In this document: positions 23,507-35,925 of the stretch, piece after piece | How positions within the stretch are numbered: position 1 is the stretch's first letter | Layout: each line of letters opens with the position of its first letter | Origin: Heliocidaris tuberculata | Taxonomy: Eukaryota > Echinodermata > Echinoidea > Camarodonta > Echinometridae | Length of the DNA stretch: 64,000 bases | Direction of reading: 5' to 3' | Assembly: GCA_025618425.1 (NCBI GenBank) | Contig: CM046833.1 | Span: forward strand, 34,284,247 to 34,348,246 | Notes under the pieces: generated by a model | The model's database searches: none | What the model was told of the DNA's origin: nothing | What the model saw: the letters and a program-made list of their open reading frames with translations, nothing else | Translations under genes and position numbers: made by a program

Positions 23507-24472
23507 GTAAGTATATATAACCAGTAAATATGATAAAGACTTCTTTGGCATTCATGTGACTAGATTAATAAAAAAAAATCGAAGGTGAATAGTCCATTAT
23601 ACTATCTCTAAAATCTGAATTGTTAAAATAATCTGATGTTAAAATTGCATTCAAAGAATTTGTACTTGAAAATAAAACAGATGAGAATCCTAATGATTTC
23701 TGAAATGTAAATTCATTTAACTGATAACTGAAATAGAAACATTGTCTTGTTTGAAATTAGAATAAACCACTTGCAAGACCACTATCGTCGCTTAAGGGGG
23801 CTATTAATTTAGTTAATGTACAATAAAAGTTTGCGCCACGTAATGAATACTTTCAAGAGACATTTTCCATCGGTGTGGCTCCATCAGTCAGTTCAGTAGT
23901 AAATGCCACTTCATTCTTCCCAAAGTAGCGTATTGTTGCTATATTGTACTACCACTGTCGTCGGGTTTTGAAAAACGCGCTCCCCGTGTTGTCCAAATGA
24001 AAATATATTACATATTTACATTTACACGAAAAAGGCTTCTGACTAGATACTGTCTCTGAAATCCGAATTGTTAAAATATTCTGATGTTCAATTTGCATTT
24101 TTACTTTAATAAAAAAAAAATTAAAACCGATACGGTTGTGCAAAATCAAACAAACCTACACTTTTTTTAAACTAATTAAAATAATAAAGTAATTGATTTT
24201 TTATTCATAACTGATAAGTGAATCACCATTTAATAGTCACGCGCATATTTTGACGTAAGCATTCTACCAGATAAACATTCAACATAAAAAAAGAGCCTTG
24301 CTTTAAAGGGTTTCGGTAACTTTGTGGAAGCTGGATTTAATAAATTGTTGAATTTTGTTATCTGTCTTGTATAATGATGTTCAGAAGGATAAATAAATAG
24401 CGAGGCATAGAAAGGTTTTCAAATATATAATGCTATTATTAAGATATCTATGACTGAATACTCCTATTTACG

Positions 24473-24494
24473 AAAGCGTATGGCCATACGCTTT
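24473..24494. repeat. Perfect 22-bp palindrome
   Basis: The core AGCGTATGGCCATACGCT extended by AA/TT on each side is a perfect inverted repeat without spacer. It is preserved in the duplicate at 31120-31141. Confidence 0.85.
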
Positions 24495-24742
24495 AGTCTA
24501 AAAGTGAGTTTATGGGGGAAAATGAGCCTGGCATTTCCGGTCACTTGCATATGTTTACTTTTGCGAAGCACATGATGATTTTGAAGTGCTTTTTTTCCCC
24601 CCTGGGCTTCATTTTTACACCATATTACATACACTGATAGCTCGTAAGGCCAGACAGCTCAGATTTTATCAAGCCTCTACAAAGTTAACAAATCACAGGA
24701 GCAGGATGCCGTTGCAAAGATTGAACCACGACCTATGTGTCT

Positions 24743-25200
24743 ATGTGTCTATGTGTCTATGTGTATGTCATGTTGTGTAACCCCTTGTCCCCTTTCCCCT
24801 TCTCTTCTCACTTGTTTTCTTTATCTTTGCCCTATCTTCTCTCTCCCTCTTCACTTCTGACTCCCGTTTCTATTTTTTCCTCCTTCTGTTTCATTGTTTA
24901 TCTGCCTTATCACTTAAGCCTCTATATATCTTGTATATATTTATATGTGTGAATGTTGTAGATACGTTAGCACTGTGTATTAGGTTTATTGTATAGTTAT
25001 TGTTTTTCTTGCCCTTATAACTTTAAGCCATATACAAAGTGATTTTCTATATTCTTCTGAGGGACCCAATTTACAAGCTCTGCTTCTCCGGGTCACCTCA
25101 TCTTTCTTCTCTTTTCCTGCTAGTTATAAAAAGAAATGTACAATTGTATGATATGTATTATGCAATGTTATTGAAGAAAGATAAATAAATAAATAAAACA
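24743..25200 (+). mobile_element. 5'-truncated CR1/L2-type LINE 3' end (copy 1)
   Basis: A pyrimidine-rich start, a conserved-looking block GGGACCCAATTTACAAGCTC...GGTCACCTCA and a terminal (AAAT)n tail are features of CR1/L2 3'UTRs. The insertion interrupts a tRNA-like segment that is uninterrupted at about 33980-34030 (GATTGAACCCACGACCTCTGC), giving an empty-site comparison. The same insertion is present at 31390-31850. Confidence 0.65.
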
Positions 25201-26197
25201 AATAAACCTCAGCATTTTCAGTCAAGTGATAAAAACCTATGGATTACGAAACCTTTAATATGTAGACAACTTGAAAATAGAAATTTGACAAGATGTCCCA
25301 TGTGTGAAAAGAGCGCTTGCCTTAGAACGCGGGTGATTCGACTGAAGAGACTGATATAAAAAAGGAAGCAAAAACGAAACTTTTTTTTTTTAATGTGAAC
25401 TCATATTAATGCAAATATGAAGTAGACATATTTTAGGGGAAAAGAGATTCGATGTAGGCACTTTCATTTACAAGACTAAAAATTTAATTTTTGTGCAAAA
25501 AAAAAAAGATAAAACAAAATCAAAACAATCTAATACAAAACAAAACAAAAAATGATTTGTAAAAGGACTTATTAAACAGGAATAATGTTTTTCTCAAAAT
25601 GAGGCAAGTGCGTAAAAATCTAAAGAGTCACTTTGGCTGTGCGACGAAAGTCTTGGCATAAAAGATAACGGCATAGTTGGTTTAGTTTTGAGGAGAATGG
25701 CTTTATATCAAAAACTATTCATTTTTTTTAAATCGATTTTTTTTTTTAAAGATTAATGCACTTTGGTAATACATTTATACGATACAATAATTTTATAATT
25801 TGATATTATAAAATCATTTGATAAATGTTGCAATCAATCATATTTAAAGAGTTAATCCAAGAGACATTGTTTGATTTGGATACAATGAACAACAAGCGTA
25901 AGAAATTAAAAGTCAGAGAGTTGGTATGATTCTTCGACTCAGAAATTCTATCAGCAATTTTTTTTTTGGGGGGGGGGGAATTTTTACTCAAAAATTCTCT
26001 GAGAAGCAAAAAAGAAAACAAAAACAAAAACAGAATTCTGGTAAAATTCTACTAAATTGTGTCAAATTATGCCTAGCATAATGCTAGATGCTAAAGCGGT
26101 CAAAATTCTGCCAGAAAGCAGAATTCTGCCAACTGTGGCAACGTTGCTGTCATCAGGCCTAAGTGAACGCGCTCCCCGTGTTATGCAGATGGATATA
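25201..26197. other. Microexon-unit intron, no exon seen
   Basis: Sequence shared with 31851-32846 and with 34050-34550. Holds A-rich tracts, a T run and a G run (about 25962-25978) and the word TGCCAGAAAGCAGAATTCTGCC. No acceptor/donor pair with a symmetric exon was found. Confidence 0.5.
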
Positions 26198-26732
26198 CAT
26201 CGTCGGGTTTGAAATTAGTATAAACCCCTTGCAAGACCACTATTGTCGCTTAAGGGAACCGTGAATTTAGTTTTTATACAATAAAAGTTTGCGTAACGTT
26301 ATGGATACTTTCAAGATGCGTTTTCCATCAATGTGACTCCATCAGTCAGATCAATAGTAAATTCCACTACAGTTTTCCCAAAGTAGCGTTTTGTTGCTAT
26401 TATACTACCACTGTTGTCAGTTTTTCACGCGATCCCCGTGTTGTCCAAATGAATATAAATCACATTTACAAAAAATCATGTGACTAGATCAATCCGAGAA
26501 ATCGTAGGTGAATAGTCCATTATACTGTCTCTAAAATCTGAATTATTAAAATAATCTGATCTTAAAATTGCATTCGAAGAATTTGTACTTGAAAATAAAA
26601 CAGATGGGAATCGATTGGGATTTGGATTGGGGAATAAGCTAGAGACTTTTAAATCGCGTACATTAAAAGAAATCCCAAGGGCCCTGTTTAATAAAGACTA
26701 TCACTGATCTAAACATCTCGTTCTCTTAGCAG

Positions 26733-26759
26733 GTGGAAACTGGTTCTCGGAAATACGTT
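26733..26759 (+). CDS. Microexon A2 (27 nt): VETGSRKYV
   Basis: Paralogue of A1 with the same acceptor TTCTCTTAGCAG and donor GTAAGTATAT. The only exon difference is a non-synonymous change of Cys to Gly at position 4. It reads open in phase 0. Confidence 0.6.
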
Positions 26760-27061
26760 GTAAGTATATATCCAGTAAAATTAACAATATAAAGTTATCA
26801 AGATGAATTTGATTCGAACATGTTTTACCTATCAGTAGGGAATTATAACGACGGGGGGGGGGGGGGGGGACGCATTGTAATAATAAGATTCATGTCAATA
26901 TCCGATATCCAAATAAACGCAACAAATTTTCTTTAATTTTGAACTATGTAGAGGCTGTGTTAGTTTCCACAAAAACGAGTAAAATATCCCTAAAGCCATA
27001 TTTCTCCTCTTTCCAATGATATTTCATTTATCAGTTTATTCATAATCATATATAATTTCGT

Positions 27062-27606
27062 TACATGTGATAGGCTTCAAATATATTGAAGATAAATTAG
27101 GTTTCTTCAAGTAAGATCGAAAATCATTATCATTGATATCATAGTCTATTCCTTGTTTATCTATTAATTGTTTACCAATAGTTGAAAACTAGTCATTGAG
27201 CGAATTTTCATTTGCATGTTATCCGTTAATGTTTCATTGCTCACTTAACTTGAAATATTAGGTTTTGGGGGTATTTCTTTTAAGAAGTGCATTTATCAGT
27301 TTCCACGTCTTGGTCATGTTATTTTTCACTCTGTCGAATTTCTTAAAGTAATACATAGATTTAGCATTTTTCAGTTTAGAATTTAATGCATTCCGAAACT
27401 TGGTATATTTCAGCTTATTATTCAAAGGTGGATTTAAAACATATTGCTTATGTAAATGCCTTCGTTTTGTACAAAGATTTTTCAAGTTGTTGTTTAACCA
27501 AGGTTTTCTCATATTATTTTTAAGATGTTTACATTGTTCCAATGGAAAGATTTTGTTATAGAATACTTTAAGTTTTGTTAGAAATGAATTATATGTAACC
27601 TCAATT
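27062..27606 (-). mobile_element. Internal LINE fragment (copy 2)
   Basis: Duplicate of 22508-23047 carried along by the segmental duplication, with the same peptide and borders. Confidence 0.8.
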
Positions 27607-27791
27607 AGTATAAACCCCTTGTAAGACCACTATTGTCGCTTAAGAGAACCATGAATTTAGTTTTTATGCAATAAAAAATTTGTGTAACCTTATGGATACT
27701 TTCAAGAGGCGTTTTCCATCAATGTGACTCCATCAGTCAGATCAATAGTAAATTCCACTACAGTTTTCCCAAAGTAGCATTTTGTTGCTAT

Positions 27792-29874
27792 TGTGGCGGA
27801 AAATGAATGTTATAGGGGGGTGTTGTGTGTGAGAGATGGTGGGGTGTAGGTGTTGATTTGTGACATGAGGGGGGCAGAGTCATGTTGGGGTAGATCACAG
27901 GGGCGAACCTGGGTACCGCTTCTTGTCCCATTCCCCCACTCTCATGTCTCCATTCTCACACATTCCCTCTCCTTCTCTTGGTAGCGAGCGGTCCATTAGC
28001 AACAGTGGGCCGGAGATGTGTGAATCAGAATCACATACGACTTTGTATTACTCCACAATGAAGATACTGAGAGCCGGATTTACAGTGCAACTATATTGAA
28101 GCCCTAAAGCTTACTTTTTATTATGGTGTATTGACTACTACATTCATCTTTCTATATCGGGGACTATACCCGTACCCATACATAATTAAGACATATGGCA
28201 AACTTTATTCAACATTTATATTGTTAACAATTATATTGAGCTTCCTATTCTGTGAGATTCCCTAATCAGAAAGTTACTACACCCACCTAGAGAACTGGGG
28301 TAAGCGCAGGCATCTAATGTTTTGGACTATGTGACCCTTGACCCCAAAACAGTATATAACTGTAAATTATCGTTACCTAACTATGGCCTAATTTGGATAA
28401 TCCCTTGATTATGTTCTCTGGGGCTGTCTAGCAAATATTGAGGGGAAGGGATTGGGGCAGGCATGAGACAACAAAGGGGAACTGTTATGAGCTCTACTCT
28501 GTAAACAATGTATACCCTGCCTTAATTTATGAGGCTGCCCGTTATCTCCCAACCCTGAATATGGGCTTGTCCCCTGTACATTTTAGTAAGGGTTTTCTGT
28601 CCTTAATTAACCTTATAGTAACCAGGGTGCTACGGCAAACACCAGTGAAAGAGGGGATAGCAGGGGAGACCATGGGGAACTATTATAGCGAGCTGTATAC
28701 TCTGCACTAGTTACCCCGCCGGAGCCTCGGCCCTGGTACACCATCCTCAGACAATAAGTGTAAGCTAAGCCCCTGTTATGTTTTTGTAATGTTTCCCTAT
28801 TAGTCCTAGATTATGGGGAGCAGTTCGGCAAACATTGAGGTAAGAGGGGATGACAGGCACGTGAGACAAAAGGGCACTGTTTATGCGAGCTTTACTCTGC
28901 ATTCAGCTACCCAGCAGTAGTTTCTCTCCCTGTACATCACACTCAGACCCACGATGTAGCCTCCCTGTGTTTATTGAGACCCGTTATCCTAATTCAGCCC
29001 CAATAAAGACCTTAGAGTTTATTTGAATCCCGTGTTAGCCCTATTGGTTATTGGGGTCTGGGGACAATAAATGGGGAAAGGTGGGGGTTAGGAGGATGAC
29101 CGGCGACTTGGGTCGAGAGTGCATCTCTGGTGTTGGGCCGCTGCTTCCAACAAGCACCTTCGTTCCATGCCCCCGGGTCCGCCGCCCCCACCTCAGCCCC
29201 GAAAGGGGTCGAGTGGGTGTTACCTAGTGCGATGCCTGGCTTTCTGACTGTTTTTGACTTGGCTCGGTTCTCTTCTGGGAGCTCTCGCTCTGTCTGCTCC
29301 CTTTTACCCCAAAATCCTACCCTTTTTATACTATCCGAGCAAGCCCTTCTGATACTACGAAGCATGAAAATCTCAGAGTTGAAAAAGAATTACTTCTGCT
29401 TGTTAAGCATTATACACAGATTAATATTACCTTCCCTATAGAGAGCTGTACTAGGCGGGTTCAACTAATATCTTTTCCGTAAACAACGGGGCTGGAAATA
29501 GCCCTACCAGTGTAATTAAGCTTTACCATCGTCAACAGTCTCCTTTGTCTCTAAGCTTCTTGGAGTATAATTACCTGTTTAAGCCAGCCTCTCTCTTATG
29601 CTTCAATATCTAATGAAATAGTGCTGGGAATAGGGCTGTGTGGTATTGAAGGGGTTACTGACAGTATGCACAGGGTTCCGTTGTTAGAGATTTAGTAGTG
29701 AAATACAAAGAGGATGTTTAAGTCTCTTCCTCTTCCTCTTTTGGGTTCCTGTCAACCATGGACATGGGTATGTAGACTAGAAGTCTGGGACTAAAGGGGT
29801 TAAATCAAAGAGAGTTTTAGCTGTCGCTTTGCTCTCGAAAGAGGGCTTCCTGCTTAAAGTGGCATTCCGTCACA
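27792..29874. mobile_element. 2083-bp TG...CA insertion with 4-bp target duplication (solo-LTR-like)
   Basis: The uninterrupted paralogue at 23230 shows the empty site CTATTATACTACC. Here CTAT is duplicated (27788-27791 and 29875-29878) around an element beginning TGTGGCGGAA and ending TTCCGTCACA. TG...CA ends plus a 4-bp duplication fit a long solo LTR of a Gypsy-type retrotransposon. A non-autonomous DNA transposon with 10-bp TIRs is the alternative. It is more GC-rich than its surroundings. Three diverged internal repeats (about 28420-28560, 28625-28720 and 28810-28915) share GGCAAACA...GAGGGGAT...GGCA and CTCTGCA words. Overlapping frames at 29048-29441 show no known domain. Confidence 0.7.
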
Positions 29875-30122
29875 CTATTATACTACCACTGTTGTCAGGT
29901 TTTCAAGCGATCCCCGTGTTGTGCAAATGAAAATAAATCACATTTACACGAAAAAAATACTTTTTTCGGCTTTCATGTGACTAGATCAATCCGAGAAAAT
30001 GAATTGGCGAATATGCTAAAGACTTTTAAATCGCATGCATGGAAAAAAAAACAACGAAAAAAAACGAAAGGACTTGTATCATAGGGACTTTCTCTTATCT
30101 AAATATGTTGTTCCCTTAACAG

Positions 30123-30149
30123 GCGGAATCAAGCAGATCTCGATTTCAT
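30123..30149 (+). CDS. Microexon B2 (27 nt): AESSRSRFH
   Basis: Identical in sequence to B1 with the same splice signals (CCCTTAACAG / GTAAGTATAT). It belongs to the second segmental copy. Confidence 0.6.
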
Positions 30150-31389
30150 GTAAGTATATATAACCAGTAAATATGATAAAGACTTCTTTGGTATTCATGT
30201 GACTAGATTAATAAAAAAAAAATCGAAGGTGAATAGTCCATTAAACTATCTCTAAAATCTGAATTGTTAAAATAATCTGATGTTAAAATTGCATTCAAAG
30301 AATTTGTACTTGAAAATAAAACAGATGAGAATCCTAATGATTTCTGAAATGTAAATTCATTTAACTGATAACTGAAATTAGAAACATTGTCTTGTTTGAA
30401 ATTAGAATAAACCACTTGCAAGACCACTATCGTCGCTTAAGGGGGCTATTAATTTAGTTAATGTACAATAAAAGTTTGCGCCACGTAATGAATACTTTCA
30501 AGAGACATTTTCCATCGGTGTGGCTCCATCAGTCAGTTCAGTAGTAAATGCCACTTCATTCTTCCCAAACTGTAGCGTATTGTTGCTATATTGTACTACC
30601 ACTGTCGTCGGGTTTTGAAAAACGCGCTCCCCGTGTTGTCCAAATGAAAATATATTACATATTTACATTTACACGAAAAAGGCTTCTGACTAGATACTGT
30701 CTCTGAAATCCGAATTGTTAAAATATTCTGATGTTCAATTTGCATTTTTACTTTAATAAAAAAAAATTAAAACCGATACGGTTGTGCAAAATCAAACAAA
30801 CCTACACTTTTTTTAAACTAATTAAAATAATAAAGTAATTGATTTTTTATTCATAACTGATAAGTGAATCACCATTTAATAGTCACGCGCATATTTTGAC
30901 GTAAGCATTCTACCAGATAAACATTCAACATCAAAAAAAGAGCCTTGCTTTAAAGGGATTCGGTAACTTTGTGGAAGCTGGATTTAATAAATTGTTGAAT
31001 TTTGTTATCTGTCTTGCATAATGATGTTCAGAAGGATAAATAAATAGCAAGGCATAGAAAGGTTTTCAAATATATAATGCTATTATTAAGATATCTATGA
31101 CTGAATACTCCTATTTACGAAAGCGTATGGCCATACGCTTTAGTCTAACAGTGAGTTTATGGGGGAAAATGAGCCTGGCATTTCCGGTCACTTGCATATG
31201 TTTACTTTTGCGAAGCACATGATGATTTTGAAGTGCTTTTTTTTCCCCCTGGGCTTCATTTTTACACCATATTACATACACTGATAGCTCGTAAGGCCAG
31301 ACAGCTCAGATTTTATCAAGCCTCTACAAAGTTAACAAATCACAGGAGCAGGATGCCGTTGCAAAGATTGAACCACGACCTATGTGTCT

Positions 31390-31850
31390 ATGTGTCTATG
31401 TGTCTATGTGTATGTCATGTTGTGTAACCCCTTGTCCCCTTTCCCCTTCTCTTCTCACTTGTTTTCTTTATCTTTGCCCTATCTTCTCTCTCCCTCTTCA
31501 CTTCTGACTCCCGTTTCTATTTTTTCCTCCTTCTGTTTCATTGTTTATCTGCCTTATCACTTAAGCCTCTATATATCTTGTATATATTTATATGTGTGTG
31601 AATGTTGTAGATACGTTAGCACTGTGTATTAGGTTTATTGTATAGTTATTGTTTTTCTTGCCCTTTTAACTTTAAGCCATATACAAAGTGATTTTCTATA
31701 TTCTTCTGAGGGACCCAATTTACAAGCTCTGCTTCTCCGGGTCACCTCATCTTTCTTCTCTTTTCCTGCTAGTTATAAAAAGAAATTTACAATTGTATGA
31801 TATGTATTATGCAACGTTATTGAAGAAAGATAAATAAATAAATAAAACAA
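31390..31850 (+). mobile_element. 5'-truncated CR1/L2-type LINE 3' end (copy 2)
   Basis: Duplicate of 24743-25200, with two extra bases in a TG tract and the same (AAAT)n tail. Confidence 0.65.
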
Positions 31851-33135
31851 ATAAACCTCAGCATTTTCAGTCAAGTGATAAAAACCTATGGATTACGAAA
31901 CCTTTAATACGAAGACAACTTGAAAATAGAAATTTGACAAGATGTCCCATGTGTGAAAAGAGCGCTTGCCTTAGAACGCGGGTGATTCGACTGAAGAGAC
32001 TGATATAAAAAAGGAAGCAAAAACGAAACTTTTTTTTTTTTAATGTGAACTCATATTAATGCAAATATGAAGTAGACATATTTTAGGGGAAAAGAGATTC
32101 GATGTAGGCACTTTCATTTACAAGACTAAAAATTTAATTTTTGTGCAAAAAAAAAAAGATAAAACAAAATCAAAACAATCTAATACAAAACAAAACAAAA
32201 AATGATTTGTAAAAGGACTTATTAAACAGGAATAATGTTTTTCTCAAAATGAGGCAAGTGCGTAAAAATCTAAAGAGTCACTTTGGCTGTGTGACGAAAG
32301 TCTTAGCATAAAAGATAACGGCATAGTTGGTTTAGTTTTGAGGAGAATGGCTTTATATCAAAAACTATTCATTTTTTTTAAAATCGATTTTTTTTTTTTA
32401 AAGATTAATGCACTTTGGTAATACATTTATACGATACAATAATTTTATAATTTGATATTATAAAATCATTTGATAAATGTTGCAATCAATCATATTTAAA
32501 GAGTTAATCCAGGAGACATTGTTTGATTTGGATACAATGAACAACAAGCGTAAGAAATTAAAAGTCAGAGAGTTGGTATGATTCTTCGTCTCAGAAATTC
32601 TATCAGCAATTTTTTTTGGGGGGGGGGAATTTTTACTCAAAAATTCTCTGAGAAGCAAAAAAGAAAACAAAAACAAAAACAGAATTCTGGTAAAATTCTG
32701 CTAAATTGTGTCAAATTATGCCTAGCATAATGCTAGATGCTAAAGCGGTCAAAATTCTGCCAGAAAGCAGAATTCTGCCAACTGTGGCAACGTTGCTGTC
32801 ATCAGGCCTAAGTGAACGCGCTCCCCGTGTTATGCAGATGGATATAAATCACATTCGCTTGAAACAGACTTATTTGGCTCATGTGGATGGAACAAGTTGA
32901 TTTATCGTTCGTCAATAGCCCATTATATTGTATCTGATGTTTGAATTATCGAAATATTCTGACCTAAAGAATTGCCTACAAAGATTTTTAATTTGAAATT
33001 AAAACAGATGGGAATTGATGGAAATACAGATTGATGAGTAGGCTACAGACTTAATATCATAATAAGTATATATTATCCCAAAGGCTATGTTTAATCAAGA
33101 TTAACCATTTAGTTTAAAATATGTTCTCGTAGCAG

Positions 33136-33162
33136 TCAATGATAAGTTGTCGATCGTCTTCC
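33136..33162 (+). CDS. Microexon C (27 nt): SMISCRSSS
   Basis: Acceptor ATGTTCTCGTAGCAG, 27 nt, donor GTAAGTTTAT. Phase 0 gives SMISCRSSS. The flanking unit (AAAACAGATGGGAATTGATG upstream, ATTAAATAGATTCGAAG downstream) aligns with the other units but is more diverged, so it is an older copy. Confidence 0.6.
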
Positions 33163-34559
33163 GTAAGTTTATATTCAGTAAATATGATAATATAACGTTA
33201 CCAAAATTAAATAGATTCGAAGATGTTATAATGTGTAGCATTTAATCTAAACACTGGAAATAAAGATCTTGATTCTAAAATGTTAGAATAAAGGTAGTAC
33301 AGGATTATACTTCGTAGACCAAAGGTATGTAATGTTGCTAAAGAAAAACGAAAATCATTCAGACAGAATCGAATGATCCAGACAAAATCCATGTCTGCTT
33401 TTAATGAATGATCCGAATTCATGAATAATGAAAAGGCTTCGCAATTACTAGAAAAGAAAAAGAAAAGAAAAAACTAAAAAACAAAGACTTCCTTCGTGCA
33501 AGTAAATACTTCCATATGTTTACTCATTTATTGTGTGGATAGGAAGAAATTGCTTTTAATAATCAGGAAAGATTTGCTTTAATTGTGACTATTATGCTAT
33601 GGTAAACATTATGTTCTTTTAGTTTTTGTCAATCGCAGAAGTTTAGCCAAAACTTTTGCAACTTCCCTTGCCACGATTTCCTCACCCATTTGTTGAGGTC
33701 ATTAGACAGCTTACAAAGTACAGGATAATAGACCACTGAATATCATTATCAAAGTTGTTTTTGCTGCAAACGCAGATGTATCCACAACCTGGTTGTGCAA
33801 AATCAAACAAACCTATAGCACTTTTCTGTTTAACTCGTTGAAATAATAATAATGTAATCACTTTTTTTATTCATAACTGATAAGTGAATCGCCATTTAAT
33901 AGTCATGCGCATATTTTGACGTAAGCATTCTACCAGACAGGCATTCAACGTCAAAAAAGAGCCTTGCTTTAAGAGCAGGAGTGCCGTTGCGAAGATTGAA
34001 CCCACGACCTCTGCATTTTCAGTCAAGTGATAAAACCTTTGGATTACGAAACCATATGAAGACAACTTGAAAATAGAATTTTGACAAGATGTCCCATGTG
34101 TGAAAAGAGCGCTTGCCTGAGAACGCGGGTGATTCGAAAAGACTGATATAACCATGATAAAATAGGAAGCAAAAACGAAACTGTTATTATTATTATAATT
34201 ATTATTTTTTGTATTGTGAATTCATATTAATGCAAATATGAAATAGACATATTTTATGGGGAAATATATTCCACGTAGGCACTTTCATTTACAAGACTAG
34301 AAATTTAATTTTCGTTTAAAAAAAAAGATAAAACAAGATCAAAGCAGTCTAATACAAAACAAAACAAAAAATTATTTGTAAAATGACTCATTTAACAGGA
34401 ATAATGTTCTTAAAATGAGGCAAGTGTGTAAAAATCTAAAGAGTCACTTTGGCTGTGTGACGAAAGTCTTAGCATAGAAGGTAGCGGCATAGTTGGTTTA
34501 GTTTTGAGGAGCATGGCTTTATATCAAAAACCCTTAATTTTTTGAAAATCAATTAAAAA
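33163..34559 (+). other. Microexon-unit intron with tRNA-like segment
   Basis: Aligns with 24170-26050 but lacks the CR1 insertion. On the minus strand, GCAGAGGTCGTGGGTTCAATCT (about 34016-33995) resembles a tRNA T-arm, so part of the ancestral unit seems to be a tRNA-derived SINE. No symmetric exon was seen. Confidence 0.5.
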
Positions 34560-35440
34560 ACTAGAACTTTAATTCGTCACTGAAGACGAATTAGGTGGTC
34601 TGTCTGCCCACTGGCAAATTACTTTGTAAGATGTGATAATATTTGTGCAAGATAATAATCCTGATAATGTTGACAATGGATGAAGACTTGCGTCAAAGAA
34701 AATCGGACGATTTCATATTGCATTATACATGGGAAATTAACCCATAGGTTCAATACACGACAGGCATTCAGATTTCGCATAGGGTTGTACACAAACTAGG
34801 TAGAGTTGTTTTCAAGGTAGATTATTACTCAACACATAGATGGGTCATTAAACACCACTCACTTGCATTTGAAGATGAATTTGGACAATTCACACCATGG
34901 CCAATCGCATGATATGAAATACAGTGTGTATTGAAATAAAGCTAATAATAAAAATTAAAAGTTTTTCAGAAGGCCAAAGACGCCGATAATGGGCATGATG
35001 GGTTGGTCTAGTGAACCTTCATAAAGATTATCAGAAGGTCTGCGGGACTGACATCTTGGGCTGTCGGTCTCGTGGGCTGTAGCCGATTGTTTCATACATT
35101 TAAAATTTAAATTAAAAAAAATTGTAAACAGGTATTATTACATAGGCAGGGAGGAATCGTCCCCCGAAAATTGAAAGCCGCAAAACATTGTCATAATGAC
35201 GATTTGAGCTGCCTGTCCCCATAAAAGAAAAGAGAAAATGTGAATATTAAGCTCAGACTTTGATTTACCTGTGTGAATAAAAGTGGTCTTAAATACCAAG
35301 TTTCAAACTACTAAACGTAAATTTTCTAGCTCGTAGCGACCTTCCAATATAGAATATTAAAGTTATCCAGGGCATTGATAAGACGTGTGACATTTTCATA
35401 GTATAGCAAATGCAATGTTTTATTATTTGTGGGAGGGGCA
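34560..35440. other. Non-coding sequence at the left border of the transposon cluster
   Basis: Alignment to microexon units stops near 34560. The sequence is unassigned. A short inverted repeat AATTCGTC/GACGAATT is at 34571-34591. Confidence 0.4.
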
Positions 35441-35539
35441 GCGATGTACCCCCCTTCAAAAGAATGAGATCCGAGTATAGCTTGTATTGCGTTCCTGACG
35501 ATTTAGAAAATGTTTCAATCCTTCAATTATTTGGACGCA

Positions 35540-35922
35540 ATACTGCACTGTATACAGGGTAGGGAAGGGGGAGTTTACCCCTTCCCGCGCGAAGCGCGAA
35601 AGCTCTTACGTTTTATAGCAAATTTGAGAGAAAGTTAACGGCTCGTGGCACCCTTTCATAGGCGGAAAGTTAGTTTGAAGCGCTGCTTTTCAATTATTTG
35701 GATGCAATACTGCACTGTATGCAACGGGTGGGTACAGTGAAGGGGGGGGGGGGGTTACGTCTTAGCAAAATCTGAGAGAAAGATAACGGCTTGTAGCGCC
35801 TTTTTAGGCTTTTTTCTCTCACTTCCCCCGCTTTTTCGCTCTCGCTTTTTTTTTTTTTTTTTAACGGGCTGAATAGGGAGGGCATGGCCCCTTGGGCCCC
35901 CCTGGCTACGCCTATGATCATG
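35540..35922. mobile_element. Fragment of the GCGCGAAGCGCG-bearing repeat family
   Basis: Shares TGCACTGTAT...CCCGCGCGAAGCGCGAAAGC...AGAGAAAGATAACGGC with the tandem array at 42600-43640 and the terminus GGGCCCCCCTGGCTACGCC with the end at 45340. One and a half repeat units are present. It is a shorter relative of the 42.6-45.3 kb element. Confidence 0.65.
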
Positions 35923-35925
35923 AAT

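Larger units (their letters stand above)
21643..26197 (+). repeat. 4.55-kb tandem segmental duplication, copy 1
   Basis: Starts at CATCGTCGGGTTTG and ends at ATGCAGATGGATATA, directly abutting copy 2, which begins with the same word. The two copies are nearly identical over their length with scattered substitutions and small indels, so the event is recent. The unit holds microexons A1 and B1, an internal LINE fragment, a tRNA-related segment and a CR1-type 3' tail. Confidence 0.9.
26198..32846 (+). repeat. 4.55-kb tandem segmental duplication, copy 2 (with 2.08-kb insertion)
   Basis: Repeats 21643-26197 in the same orientation. The offset is 4555 bp up to 27791 and about 6.64 kb afterwards, because a 2083-bp element entered at CTAT. 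Substitutions are rare. One changes microexon A (TGT to GGT). It ends at ATGCAGATGGATATA and continues into unique unit sequence (AATCACATTCGC). Confidence 0.9.

Noticed and set aside
24586..24952. Open frames duplicated at 31233-31632
   Set aside because: The exact repetition reflects the segmental duplication. They run across a CR1-type 3'UTR and a TGTGTCTA minisatellite.
29048..29441. Two overlapping ~105-codon frames on opposite strands in the 2.08-kb insertion
   Set aside because: They mirror each other across GC-rich DNA. Neither shows a transposase, integrase or other motif.
33995..34020. tRNA gene on the minus strand
   Set aside because: Only the T-arm-like half is recognisable (GTGGGTTCAATC). 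Acceptor stem and anticodon arm do not fold, so it is SINE-like and not a tRNA gene.
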